A stretch of DNA of 64,000 nucleotides from Ruminococcus flavefaciens ND2009. GTDB taxonomy: Bacteria; Bacillota; Clostridia; Oscillospirales; Ruminococcaceae. The stretch's first letter is position 1. Every line of letters starts with the position of its first letter. Shown here in pieces: positions 1-7,888 of the stretch. Below the pieces are notes generated by a model that did no database searches, was not told where the DNA came from, and worked only from the letters and a program-made list of their open reading frames with translations. Made by a program: the position numbers and the translations under genes. The stretch spans positions 120,798 through 184,797 of the forward strand of contig NZ_KK211349.1 in assembly GCF_000621785.1 (NCBI RefSeq), given 5' to 3'.

Positions 1-2
1 AT

Positions 3-50
3 GCTTGTGTAGCACAGTTGGTAGTGCAGCTCATTCGTAATGAGCAGGTC
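3..50 (+). pseudogene. 5' half of a split tRNA-Thr(CGU) gene; attL of element 1
   Basis: Acceptor 5' strand GCTTGTG, a D arm and a complete anticodon arm (stem GCTCA/TGAGC, loop TTCGTAA, anticodon CGT) are present, but after GGTC (47-50) the sequence leaves the tRNA pattern and no T arm or 3' acceptor follows. The missing 28 nt (T arm, CACAAGC, discriminator, CCA) are found at 12465-12492 and again at 22581-22608. CACAAGC is the exact complement of GCTTGTG. Rejoining gives 76 nt, the same length as the intact tRNA at 109-184. The break in the variable region is read as the left attachment junction of an integrated element. Confidence 0.85.
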
Positions 51-108
51 TTGGACTGAAAATAAAGCGACAACCGTGCAGCACCTTACAAATTTAAAAA
101 TTTAATAT

Positions 109-184
109 GCTAGTGTAGCACAGTTGGTAGTGCAGCGCATTCGTAATGCGCAGGTCGCCCGTTCGAGCCGGGTCACTAGCTCCA
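109..184 (+). tRNA. tRNA-Thr(CGU), intact, inside the element
   Basis: This is a full cloverleaf of 76 nt. Acceptor GCTAGTG pairs with CACTAGC. The D arm is GCAC/GTGC. The anticodon stem GCGCA/TGCGC carries loop TTCGTAA, so the anticodon is CGT (threonine, codon ACG). The T arm is GCCCG/CGGGT around TTCGAGC, with an encoded CCA. It starts 59 bp beyond the broken tRNA-Thr junction, so it lies inside the inserted DNA. No separate promoter is obvious between the two, so it may be read from the host tRNA promoter upstream of the window. It has the same anticodon as the gene the element disrupts and probably replaces it. Confidence 0.95.
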
Positions 185-196
185 ATAAAAAATGGT

Positions 197-236
197 AAAT
201 AAGCGTTCCTTCTATAAGAGGGAACGCTTATTTTTT
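197..236 (+). terminator. Rho-independent terminator after the tRNA
   Basis: A stem of about 12 bp (AAATAAGCGTTCC with GGAACGCTTATTT) and a short loop, followed by a T run at 231-236. It ends the tRNA transcript. Confidence 0.9.
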
Positions 237-535
237 ACTAAATATCAACGTGCTATTTTTCTGTCCTAGTTGAAGAAATATCATATTATACGATAAATAG
301 CGATGTCAGATTATTTAGAGGGAGCTTTTATAGTTTCAATAACAGTGTAATGCCACATTTCTTAACGAAAACAGAACAATACCATAAATACTGATAGGTA
401 TGAAATGAAGCTTTCAGAATTATTTTAGAGCCTTCTTTATTCATGATTGGTTGTAACTTTAACTAATAAGCTACATCTCTAATTAGATGATGCGTATAAA
501 ATTGTTTCAAAAATATGAATTGTAAATGGTTTATA
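237..535. other. Gene-free AT-rich spacer
   Basis: Very AT-rich DNA between the tRNA terminator and the next promoter. I see no supported reading frame, RNA gene or repeat in it. Confidence 0.6.
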
Positions 536-564
536 TTGTCATATTTCACTAAATGATATATAAT
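536..564 (+). promoter_or_regulatory. Sigma-A type promoter of the lipoprotein-toxin cargo
   Basis: -35 TTGTCA at 536-541, a 17-bp spacer and -10 TATAAT at 559-564. It lies about 85 bp before the first cargo gene and matches the housekeeping consensus in 11 of 12 positions. Confidence 0.65.
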
Positions 565-652
565 TATTATGATGTATAATATACATGAAAGTGCTTTATC
601 TATATAAACCAAATAACGATATTAGTTATCACCTTAGAAGGAGATGACAGTT

Positions 653-1129
653 ATGCTTAAAGGATTATATGTCATTATTATTTTGGGTGGTATAGTTATG
701 ATATTTGGTATGATGATAAGTCTACTAATTGATATAATAAAGCCTATAATCCGTATAATATTTAAAGGAATAAAATGGCTCATTTTTCTTGTTCTGGAGT
801 TTTTACTATTTAAGTTTATATTCTCTTTTATTTATGATAAAGATAAAATACTATTTCCTATAATAGCAACTATTGCTCTGAATATAGTTATAATTTTAAT
901 AAAGAATGAAGATAGGATTGCAAGCAAATTAATGGGGAGGAGAAAAAACGGATATGACACATCATATTATCCATCCTATAGCTATGTATTAAACAAAAGA
1001 ACTGGAGTTATACACGATAGAAATAGTGAATCAGCTAAAACTATCAAGGACGAGCACATAGCTTATCTAACAAGATATGAGGCTGATGAATTAGTACGTC
1101 GCGGAACAAGATATCACTATAAAGAATGA
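653..1129 (+). CDS. Small membrane protein, unknown function
   Basis: 158 residues. The start at 653 is chosen because AGAAGGAG (636-643) lies 9 nt upstream; an in-frame ATG at 644 abuts that site. About three hydrophobic segments fill residues 1-85 (GLYVIIILGGIVMIFGMMIS, WLIFLVLEFLLFKFIF, and IIATIALNIVIIL). A polar tail of about 70 residues follows, rich in Tyr, Arg and Lys. The tail weakly recalls small Ada-like metal-binding domains but lacks their cysteines. It is the first gene of the cargo operon and precedes the toxin-like lipoprotein by 32 nt. I do not recognise the family. Its position suggests a membrane partner of that lipoprotein, which is inference only. Confidence 0.75.
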   Translation: MLKGLYVIIILGGIVMIFGMMISLLIDIIKPIIRIIFKGIKWLIFLVLEFLLFKFIFSFIYDKDKILFPIIATIALNIVIILIKNEDRIASKLMGRRKNGYDTSYYPSYSYVLNKRTGVIHDRNSESAKTIKDEHIAYLTRYEADELVRRGTRYHYKE

Positions 1130-1161
1130 AGTATATCATAAATCATATTGGAGGGGATAGT

Positions 1162-2607
1162 ATGAAAGGGAAGCGAAGAATATTAGACAGGATAATCTCC
1201 TTGATATTGGTGATTACAATATTACTAATGTCGGTCGGCTGTTCAAGTTCTCCACCACCAACGCCAACTATTTCTGATGCTAATCCACAGACTATTACCG
1301 AAAATATCGAGATAGAGAACACTATTACTGAAAAAGAGTTGCACGAATTTATAACATCGGAAATATACTTGGAAGAACTTGTCCTTGCTGAGGACAAGAT
1401 TACCGAACTACTACTTGATGAAGAAAGCATCGCCGAAGTCCTGTGCTGCAAAACAATATATGTCCCACAAGAACATATTGAGGATTTCGCTGAAAACAGC
1501 CAAACTACTCACCTTTTTGGAGAAGGTATTAATATAAAATCAGTGCTTACCAAGATTGTAGTGGGTACAGGTGCGATTGTTACAGTTGTAGTCGTAAAAA
1601 AAGCTCATCTTCCTAAGCCAATTGCGAGTGCTGTTATCGCAGCTGCTGATAAATCACTAAAATTTGCAGGTACTGGCGCAGCTTTAGGTTCACTATACGG
1701 AGGCTTAACAGGAGCTACTGATGAATTAGATGAGACAGGAAGAACATCTGCGGTCATTGGATTCGCTATTGCAACAGTTGGATTAATTATTACAGCTGTA
1801 TCATTTGTGACTGCAATTCCGTCTGGTGGAATAACTGCCGCAACTGCGGGAGAAGGAATAAGTTTAATTATTGCAGGCGTTGAATTGATTTCTGCCGCTT
1901 CAGCAACAGCATATTCTGGATATAATGCAGTAAAAACATTTACGTCAACAGAGGCGACTGACATTGATTGGGATAATGTCGATTGGGAAAAAGTAGGTGT
2001 CTCATCAGCAGAAAAAGCTATTGAGAATTCTGCTGATGGCTATATGTGGGGAGCGATTGTTGGGGCAGTGCATGGTGGTGCTGAGGGATATGAATACTAT
2101 CACAAGTATAATACGCCTTATACCAATTATGAAGCACGTATAAAACAATTGCAAAAGATGAAAAAAGGCATCGGAAGATGGACTGGCGTAACTGGAGAAT
2201 CTGAATATGTTCTGAATGATCCAATTATACTTCCTGACGGAACTAAAATTACTAAAGTAACATATAAAAATGGCGTTCCTGATTTTTCACCATATAAAAT
2301 TGCAGAAGTTAAAATTTCCAGAATGACTGATAATAGAGACAAAGCAGGAGGCAACTACGAACAGGCGGATGAAGCTCTTGCAAAACAATGGAACGCCTCC
2401 AAGCGTAATAACAAAACAAACTGGACAGGCTCTGATGTAAAAAAATACCGTGAGAATTATCCTGTAAAACTAACGTGGCATGAAATGAATAACATGGAAT
2501 CTATGCAATTAGTACCATTTGATGTGAATAATACATTTAAACACTATGGCGGCGTTGCAGAGTATAAAGCTATGATTGGTCAGAAAGAGGTGTCGGATTT
2601 TGATTGA
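1162..2607 (+). CDS. Lipoprotein with C-terminal HNH/WHH-type nuclease toxin domain
   Basis: 481 residues, starting behind GGAGGGG; the frame upstream of 1162 is ignored for that reason. A lipoprotein signal covers residues 1-27 (lipobox MSVGC, lipidated Cys about 27). A charged helical stretch follows, then several hydrophobic, glycine-rich segments (about 125-310) of the kind found before polymorphic toxin domains, including the motif DGYMWGAIVGAVHGG. The C-terminus carries TWHEMNNMESMQLVP and FKHYGG (about 437-465), the signature of WHH-type HNH/endonuclease VII toxins. At the position where the family usually has a second metal-binding His there is Asn (DVNN), so activity is uncertain. 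The next gene overlaps by 8 nt and looks like its immunity protein. A lipid-anchored nuclease toxin in a Gram-positive is unusual. Confidence 0.75.
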   Translation: MKGKRRILDRIISLILVITILLMSVGCSSSPPPTPTISDANPQTITENIEIENTITEKELHEFITSEIYLEELVLAEDKITELLLDEESIAEVLCCKTIYVPQEHIEDFAENSQTTHLFGEGINIKSVLTKIVVGTGAIVTVVVVKKAHLPKPIASAVIAAADKSLKFAGTGAALGSLYGGLTGATDELDETGRTSAVIGFAIATVGLIITAVSFVTAIPSGGITAATAGEGISLIIAGVELISAASATAYSGYNAVKTFTSTEATDIDWDNVDWEKVGVSSAEKAIENSADGYMWGAIVGAVHGGAEGYEYYHKYNTPYTNYEARIKQLQKMKKGIGRWTGVTGESEYVLNDPIILPDGTKITKVTYKNGVPDFSPYKIAEVKISRMTDNRDKAGGNYEQADEALAKQWNASKRNNKTNWTGSDVKKYRENYPVKLTWHEMNNMESMQLVPFDVNNTFKHYGGVAEYKAMIGQKEVSDFD

Positions 2608-2980
2608 ATCTATTGAAATTATGATTTGGGGACGGAAGTTTAATCTCCCCATAGAGTATAACTGCTACCAAGGCGAAAAAGTAACAAAAGAACAGATTAA
2701 AGCCTTAAAGTGCTTTATTGCTCATTCAAAATGGATAGATGAATCCAAAAATTATCTTGAAGAATATTGCAAAGATGATGTAATTGATGATGATGAAAAT
2801 GATAAAAAGGCAAATATATTCAGTTATATAAAACCTGAATGTATCTTTGTTAAACATGAAGAGGGATATCCCCGCGTAGCAATTATGTGTAAATATCGTT
2901 ACGATATTGAGCACGGATTGGCTGTTGTATTTTCTTCAAGCGGAGAAATAACAGTTGGAATTCAGGATATAATTCTCTGA
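2600..2980 (+). CDS. DUF6985-like protein, probable immunity protein
   Basis: 126 residues from a TTG start at 2600 with AGAGG 9 nt upstream; the alternative is ATG at 2621. The start overlaps the end of the toxin-like gene by 8 nt, suggesting coupled translation. The N-terminus (IMIWGRKFNLPIEYNCYQGE, then EQIKALKCF) and C-terminus (YDIEHGLAVVFSSSGEI, then VGIQDIIL) match DUF6985 proteins as I remember them. These are small cytosolic proteins often next to polymorphic toxins. The central acidic stretch DDVIDDDENDKK could bind a basic toxin surface. The immunity role is inferred from position and size. Confidence 0.65.
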   Translation: MIESIEIMIWGRKFNLPIEYNCYQGEKVTKEQIKALKCFIAHSKWIDESKNYLEEYCKDDVIDDDENDKKANIFSYIKPECIFVKHEEGYPRVAIMCKYRYDIEHGLAVVFSSSGEITVGIQDIIL

Positions 2981-3030
2981 CCGTATGTAATTACAGGCAA
3001 TTCATTACTTAGAAAAAGGAGTATATAAAA

Positions 3031-3549
3031 ATGAAAAGAATCAAAAGAACAATTTCTTCTCTGCTTGTTGCAGCTCTTGTGATGGGATCACTTACAGCTT
3101 GCGGAAAAATAACATATTCAGCTGCGTCTGATTTCTTCTATAGTTCGGATAAAGGTCATAGCTATGGTGACGGTACCAAGGAATACGCAATTGGTGATAC
3201 CGTCTATATGAAAGTGAAATTCAAAGTTAGCTCGAACAAGAAAAAGGTTTCTCAAGTCAAGGTGGTTCTGACTATTCCGAGCATAGATAATGTTGATGCA
3301 AAGTATATGGATGGTCAGATCATTACGCCTAACTTTGATGCTGTAAATAATGTTACTACATACGAATTCACAGCAAATGCCGCAAAAGAGACAACAGATC
3401 AGGAATGTGTTATTCAGTTTGTTCCTAATGCAGTAGGCGAAGTTCCGATGACACTGGTGTTTGATGATAATGTCGATCCTTCTTATGATAAGCAGAGCAC
3501 GCTGATATTTGTAGAGAAAACTGAAGAAAAGATGGAGGAGGAAGAATGA
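3031..3549 (+). CDS. Small lipoprotein, transporter-associated
   Basis: 172 residues behind AAAAAGGAG. A signal peptide with lipobox LTAC puts the lipidated Cys near residue 24. The mature part is beta-rich with no enzyme motif (AIGDTVYMKVKFKVSS, VKVVLTIPSI, ECVIQFVPNAVGEVPMTLVF), resembling an immunoglobulin-like extracellular domain. The tail is acidic (EEKMEEEE). The stop overlaps the next permease start (ATGA), so the two are co-translated. It probably acts outside the membrane with the ABC system at 3546-6487, perhaps in substrate binding. Confidence 0.7.
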   Translation: MKRIKRTISSLLVAALVMGSLTACGKITYSAASDFFYSSDKGHSYGDGTKEYAIGDTVYMKVKFKVSSNKKKVSQVKVVLTIPSIDNVDAKYMDGQIITPNFDAVNNVTTYEFTANAAKETTDQECVIQFVPNAVGEVPMTLVFDDNVDPSYDKQSTLIFVEKTEEKMEEEE

Positions 3550-4703
3550 CAGGCTATTGGATCAGGCACAGAGCCTTATTATCAATAATCCTGAGTGCTG
3601 TCATTGCTGTAGTAGCTGGACTGTTGTTCGTATTCCCGTTTATCTCTCAGATAGCTGATAACTACAATTCACAGAGCGTATATAAGAACACAAATATCGA
3701 CTTTATCGCTCCGGAGCCGTCTTTTGAGCAGATAAACGAACTTCCCGGAAGTAATGGAATTGATAAAGTATTTCCGTTCTTCCTGACAAAGACAGCTGTA
3801 AATGCAGGCGGCAAAACTCGCACCACAACAGTTCTGCTAAGTGACCATTTTGAAAATGTCGATATTACAATGTATAACGACAAACGTCTTATCAAGAAGT
3901 CAGATTCAGACTTTGACAATCCGATTCTTGTGGACTGGCAGTTCTGTAAGGATACTTCGACAGATATTGGCGATACCGTATCTCTTTCTATTGGTGATAC
4001 GACCGCAGAATATAAGATATACGCTATTTACGAGACAAACAGCATTTACGAAAACGGAGCTATCCTTGCGCAGATCAGCACCGAGCAGAAAGATGCTATC
4101 GTTCAAAAATCCCAGAACAACGGCTATTCACAAATGTATATCTCTGCAAGCGACTATAACACTTGTCAGGCTTATCTGACCAAGGATTACAGACCTATGG
4201 GCAGACTAAAGAATCGTGACCGTTTTGACAGTGATGAGCAGTATCAGGTACATTATGATGCTATCATGGAATCTGGATATGCAAATGAAATTACGGATTT
4301 CCGAGTCAGAGAAAACAGCCTTGATAAGAAGGTCAGTCCTCTGATGATATGGATCGGAACAGCCCTGTCAGCCGTTTTGATAATTGCTTTCAATGTAGTC
4401 ATGGCAAAGCGTGGCAGCGAAAAGGGCTATTTCACCAAGCACTGTATCCCCAAGGGGCAGAATGTAAAGCCATACTACACCAAATCTTTCATTTGTGAAT
4501 TGCTCTGTTTTGCAGTAGCTTATGGAGCTATACTGTTCCTTAAACTGAATACTTCAGCTATGTATATTCCAAAGAGTACTATCGGTATTGAGATCGCCTT
4601 CATTCCTGCGGCAGTGCTTGTGGCAGAGATCATTAGTCTCTCAATGAACAATTCCATGATAAAGAGCATCACCAAAAAAGAAAAAGCCAAGGCGAAGAAT
4701 TAA
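3546..4703 (+). CDS. FtsX/MacB-like ABC permease subunit A
   Basis: 385 residues. One N-terminal membrane segment (about 8-32) is followed by an extracytoplasmic domain of about 230 residues and three membrane segments at about 263-285, 315-335 and 345-365. This is the topology of FtsX/MacB-type mechanotransmission permeases. Start ATG 3546 overlaps the lipoprotein stop and has GGAGGAGG upstream. It is paired with a second, similar-sized permease and an ATPase, so the transporter is probably a heterodimer of these two subunits. The substrate is unknown. Confidence 0.75.
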   Translation: MTGYWIRHRALLSIILSAVIAVVAGLLFVFPFISQIADNYNSQSVYKNTNIDFIAPEPSFEQINELPGSNGIDKVFPFFLTKTAVNAGGKTRTTTVLLSDHFENVDITMYNDKRLIKKSDSDFDNPILVDWQFCKDTSTDIGDTVSLSIGDTTAEYKIYAIYETNSIYENGAILAQISTEQKDAIVQKSQNNGYSQMYISASDYNTCQAYLTKDYRPMGRLKNRDRFDSDEQYQVHYDAIMESGYANEITDFRVRENSLDKKVSPLMIWIGTALSAVLIIAFNVVMAKRGSEKGYFTKHCIPKGQNVKPYYTKSFICELLCFAVAYGAILFLKLNTSAMYIPKSTIGIEIAFIPAAVLVAEIISLSMNNSMIKSITKKEKAKAKN

Positions 4704-4733
4704 AATATAAAAACGAGGTCAGGTGATAACACA

Positions 4734-5720
4734 ATGAGAAATCGTATAGCTCTTCACGCAGAGCAAAGAAAGACGATCATCACATCATTGGCATTCTCTC
4801 TGATCTCGTTTTTTCTTATGCTCATACTGATTCTTTCCGTAAATAAAGATGCTATCCGGTTGAACTCTCTGCTGCTCTCAGACTACGATTATTCGGTAAC
4901 GATGCAGGATACAGTTCAGAAAGATGACTATTATCAGTTCAATGCAGGGATTGAATTTACCTTGTCTGCCAATGCAAACACCAGTTTGAACGCAGATATT
5001 GTTATGCAGTCAAAAGATTCGCTGTATACAGATATGGTCTCTTGGAACGCAGAGCCACTTGGCACCAACGGTGTGGCTGTATCTGAGAATGTAGCCAAAT
5101 CCAATAATCTACATATCGGCGATAAGCTATACTCAAAGCATATTGTCAACGGTGAGAGCTGTGAGTATGTCATTGAGCAGCTCCTTCCCGAAGCGGTAGG
5201 TATCATGGCGACGAACGGTATGGATCATAGTGATGGGATCATCATTATGGGCTATGACGAACGGTACATCGAAAACATCACGCACAGCAGTATCTTGTTT
5301 ACAAAGGATCCGATCAACGAATTGTCAGCGATAGGCTCGCTTGAGAATATCGTTTATCGTGATGATGAGATCATGTTGTCGCTCCGAAGCATTATCCCGT
5401 ATTTAGTGGTTTTGAGCATAGTCTCGATTGTGACATCGGTCGCATTTACTATTTTGCTGACCAAATCTGTTTCAAGTAATTTCAGACGATTGATAATACT
5501 GGGCTTTGATAGAAAGCAACTTAACAAAGCATATTACAGGCTTGTCCGTGGCACTGGAATCATATCAATTATCGCATCATTTGCTTTTTCGGGTATTGTA
5601 TTTCTGTTTGTTAATTACAATGCTGTGAAATTACTGATACTGCTATTGATACCGTTTATTGAGATCATTACTTTGCTTATAGCTTCAAACATATCAAATA
5701 AGCGACTCTGGAGGAAGTAG
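4734..5720 (+). CDS. FtsX/MacB-like ABC permease subunit B
   Basis: 328 residues, start behind AGGTGAT. The topology matches the upstream permease: membrane segment at about 20-40, periplasm-facing-type domain at about 45-220, then three hydrophobic segments to the C-terminus. Only 2 nt separate it from the ATPase gene, whose ribosome site lies inside its last codons. Together with 3546-4703 and 5723-6487 it forms one ABC system of the export or mechanotransmission class. Confidence 0.75.
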   Translation: MRNRIALHAEQRKTIITSLAFSLISFFLMLILILSVNKDAIRLNSLLLSDYDYSVTMQDTVQKDDYYQFNAGIEFTLSANANTSLNADIVMQSKDSLYTDMVSWNAEPLGTNGVAVSENVAKSNNLHIGDKLYSKHIVNGESCEYVIEQLLPEAVGIMATNGMDHSDGIIIMGYDERYIENITHSSILFTKDPINELSAIGSLENIVYRDDEIMLSLRSIIPYLVVLSIVSIVTSVAFTILLTKSVSSNFRRLIILGFDRKQLNKAYYRLVRGTGIISIIASFAFSGIVFLFVNYNAVKLLILLLIPFIEIITLLIASNISNKRLWRK

Positions 5721-5722
5721 TT

Positions 5723-6487
5723 ATGGGGAATATCCTTAGTATAGATAACCTGTCGATAAAGCTGAAACAACGCACTTTGATGCAGAATGTTTCATTTGAC
5801 ATAGGGCAGGGTGAAGCGGTCTTATTATCTGGAGAAAACGGCATCGGAAAGAGTTCCATACTGAAAAGCATTATGCGGTTAGAAACCGATGGAAAGAAAA
5901 TCGAAGGCAGGATCACACACCATACATTCGGTGATATTCTCTCGTTAAGTGATGACGAATTGCAGCGGTTTCGTTCCAGTATCGCTTATATTCCACAAAA
6001 GGACGAATACTCTGAAATGGGACGCATACAGGTCAGAGACGTTATCAGCAACAGCGGAGAAGCCCACGCAGGCAATGATATGAGCTATTCCGAGGTCAAT
6101 GACCTGATTGACGAATGGCTGCCACGCCGCGGAGATAACAGCAGGATATTCGATGCTAAGTCCAAACCAGGTAAATTCAGCGGCGGTGAGCAAAGGCTAC
6201 TACAAGTGTTCTCTGTTATAGCTACTCGCTCAGACGCAGACCTACTGATTATCGACGAACCGTTGAATAACCTTGATTTTGTAAATGCAAAGCATATAAG
6301 CAACATTATCAACAAAGTGATCCGAGATAATCCTCAGATGGGCTTGCTGATGATAAGTCATTGCAGGATATTTCCGTTTATTACACGGGAGCTTAAACTT
6401 ACAGCCAATGGAATAAGTGAAATCTCAGAGCCTTATACTTGCCATAGCTGCTTTGGTGAACCTAATGAAAATGGATTTTATAAGTAA
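5723..6487 (+). CDS. ABC transporter ATP-binding protein
   Basis: 254 residues with Walker A GENGIGKSS (about 37-45), signature FSGGEQR (about 153) and Walker B DLLIIDEP followed by the D-loop NNLD. The signature begins FSGGE rather than LSGGQ. The last 25 residues contain a CHSC pair that is uncommon in this family. It is the nucleotide-binding subunit for the two permeases upstream. The group (lipoprotein, two permeases, ATPase) could export or sense a peptide, or protect against one. Its place directly after a toxin-immunity pair fits a competition cargo. Confidence 0.9.
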   Translation: MGNILSIDNLSIKLKQRTLMQNVSFDIGQGEAVLLSGENGIGKSSILKSIMRLETDGKKIEGRITHHTFGDILSLSDDELQRFRSSIAYIPQKDEYSEMGRIQVRDVISNSGEAHAGNDMSYSEVNDLIDEWLPRRGDNSRIFDAKSKPGKFSGGEQRLLQVFSVIATRSDADLLIIDEPLNNLDFVNAKHISNIINKVIRDNPQMGLLMISHCRIFPFITRELKLTANGISEISEPYTCHSCFGEPNENGFYK

Positions 6488-6508
6488 ACAAAAAGGAGGA
6501 TTTTTAAT

Positions 6509-7834
6509 GTGAGTGAATATGCGGATATTATAATCAGAAATTTGACTTTATATAGTTTTAGAAATTACTTACAGAATGATATAGTTCATTTGCTGTTTTC
6601 AAAACTTGACTATGTTTGTATACCTAATTATATTAACACCACTAATGATGAGGATTCAAAAAGTTATACAAAGCATATGTATAAGACAACTGTTCAAAAA
6701 GCCAAAGAGCGATTAGATGCACTTGGATTTACAATTTCACGGTTTGAAACTCTTTTTAATCAATCTCGAAATGAGGCTATTGACTATTCTCCATTTCTTT
6801 TTAAGCTTAATATTGATTATGATAGCTATGAAGAAATAATAAAAAAGAGGATTGATAAGTATGTTACTTTTAAAAAATGGATCAATTCAATTAATAAGAT
6901 AATCAAATATGAATTGAAACATGGCAGGAGCTATCCTTTTATAAATGATGATAAAGAGAAAATGGGGATAAGGACAGAATGCGATAAAATCATTTATTAT
7001 TCACTGAAAGAGGATTTGATGGAATCATTTTATGGATTAAAAGTTGAAGTAATACCTATTGCATACATTCTTCGGCTCATTTTAGAAAGTTGTGAACCAG
7101 TAGATGAAATAATATTAGATTTTACTTATTTAAGCGCCTGGGCAGAGGATGCCATTCCGAAAGGACGTTTAGCCGCAGAAAACGATGAAAAAACAATTGT
7201 GTTAGTAGAAGGGACAAGTGATAAGGAAATTCTTGAATTTGCAATTGCAAAGTTTTATCCTCATTTATCAGATTTGTTCTACTTTATGGATTTTGAGGAT
7301 GGATATGGAGGGAAAAGAGGCGGAGGTGCTTCCCTAATTGTTACAAATCTAAAGGCTTTTTATTTTTCAAAGCTCAAATCAAAGTTTATTGCAATATTTG
7401 ATAATGATGTTGAAGGATATCAAAGTAAATGCAGTTTAGAAAATGATATTAAGAATTGGTCGGATAATATCAAGATTTTTTTGTATCCACAAGATAAGTT
7501 ATTTAAATCGTACCCAACACTACTTCCTAATGGTACTATTTGCAATGATGATATTAATAAAAAAGCGTGTTCAATTGAGCTATATTTACCAGATTCTATC
7601 ATCAAAGAGAATGAAGTGTTTTATCCAATAGAATGGGAAGCAAGAAGGAAGATAAAAAATGGAAGTGACGAGGAATACTTATATCAAGGGGTTATAACTC
7701 ATAAAGAAGAAATAAAAAAGAAGTTCATTTCTATGCGAAACAAAATTGAAGCAGGAAATCAACCGTTTATAGAAGAAGATTGGAAAAGAATAAAAAAAAT
7801 ACTTGATACAATTGTTTTTGCATTTACAATATAA
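6509..7834 (+). CDS. HEPN/Toprim-like protein, probable defence gene
   Basis: 441 residues, GTG start with AAAGGAGG 9 nt upstream; the overlapping ATG runs into TGA at once. The N-terminal ~200 residues are helical and resemble the HEPN/Toprim-associated N-terminal domain of defence proteins. A Toprim fold follows: TIVLVEGTSDKEI (about 228-240) gives the conserved Glu, and FIAIFDNDVEG (about 293-303) the Asp-x-Asp pair. The linker FEDGYGGKRGGGAS is glycine-rich. Toprim domains cut or ligate nucleic acid with Mg. The gene is visibly more AT-rich than its neighbours, which fits recent transfer. I did not identify an R-X4-6-H HEPN motif, so the HEPN part is tentative. Confidence 0.65.
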   Translation: MSEYADIIIRNLTLYSFRNYLQNDIVHLLFSKLDYVCIPNYINTTNDEDSKSYTKHMYKTTVQKAKERLDALGFTISRFETLFNQSRNEAIDYSPFLFKLNIDYDSYEEIIKKRIDKYVTFKKWINSINKIIKYELKHGRSYPFINDDKEKMGIRTECDKIIYYSLKEDLMESFYGLKVEVIPIAYILRLILESCEPVDEIILDFTYLSAWAEDAIPKGRLAAENDEKTIVLVEGTSDKEILEFAIAKFYPHLSDLFYFMDFEDGYGGKRGGGASLIVTNLKAFYFSKLKSKFIAIFDNDVEGYQSKCSLENDIKNWSDNIKIFLYPQDKLFKSYPTLLPNGTICNDDINKKACSIELYLPDSIIKENEVFYPIEWEARRKIKNGSDEEYLYQGVITHKEEIKKKFISMRNKIEAGNQPFIEEDWKRIKKILDTIVFAFTI

Positions 7835-7888
7835 TAATATTCAGATATTTCGCAGTGAAATGACTGCATTCGTTATTTGATTAGGCGA

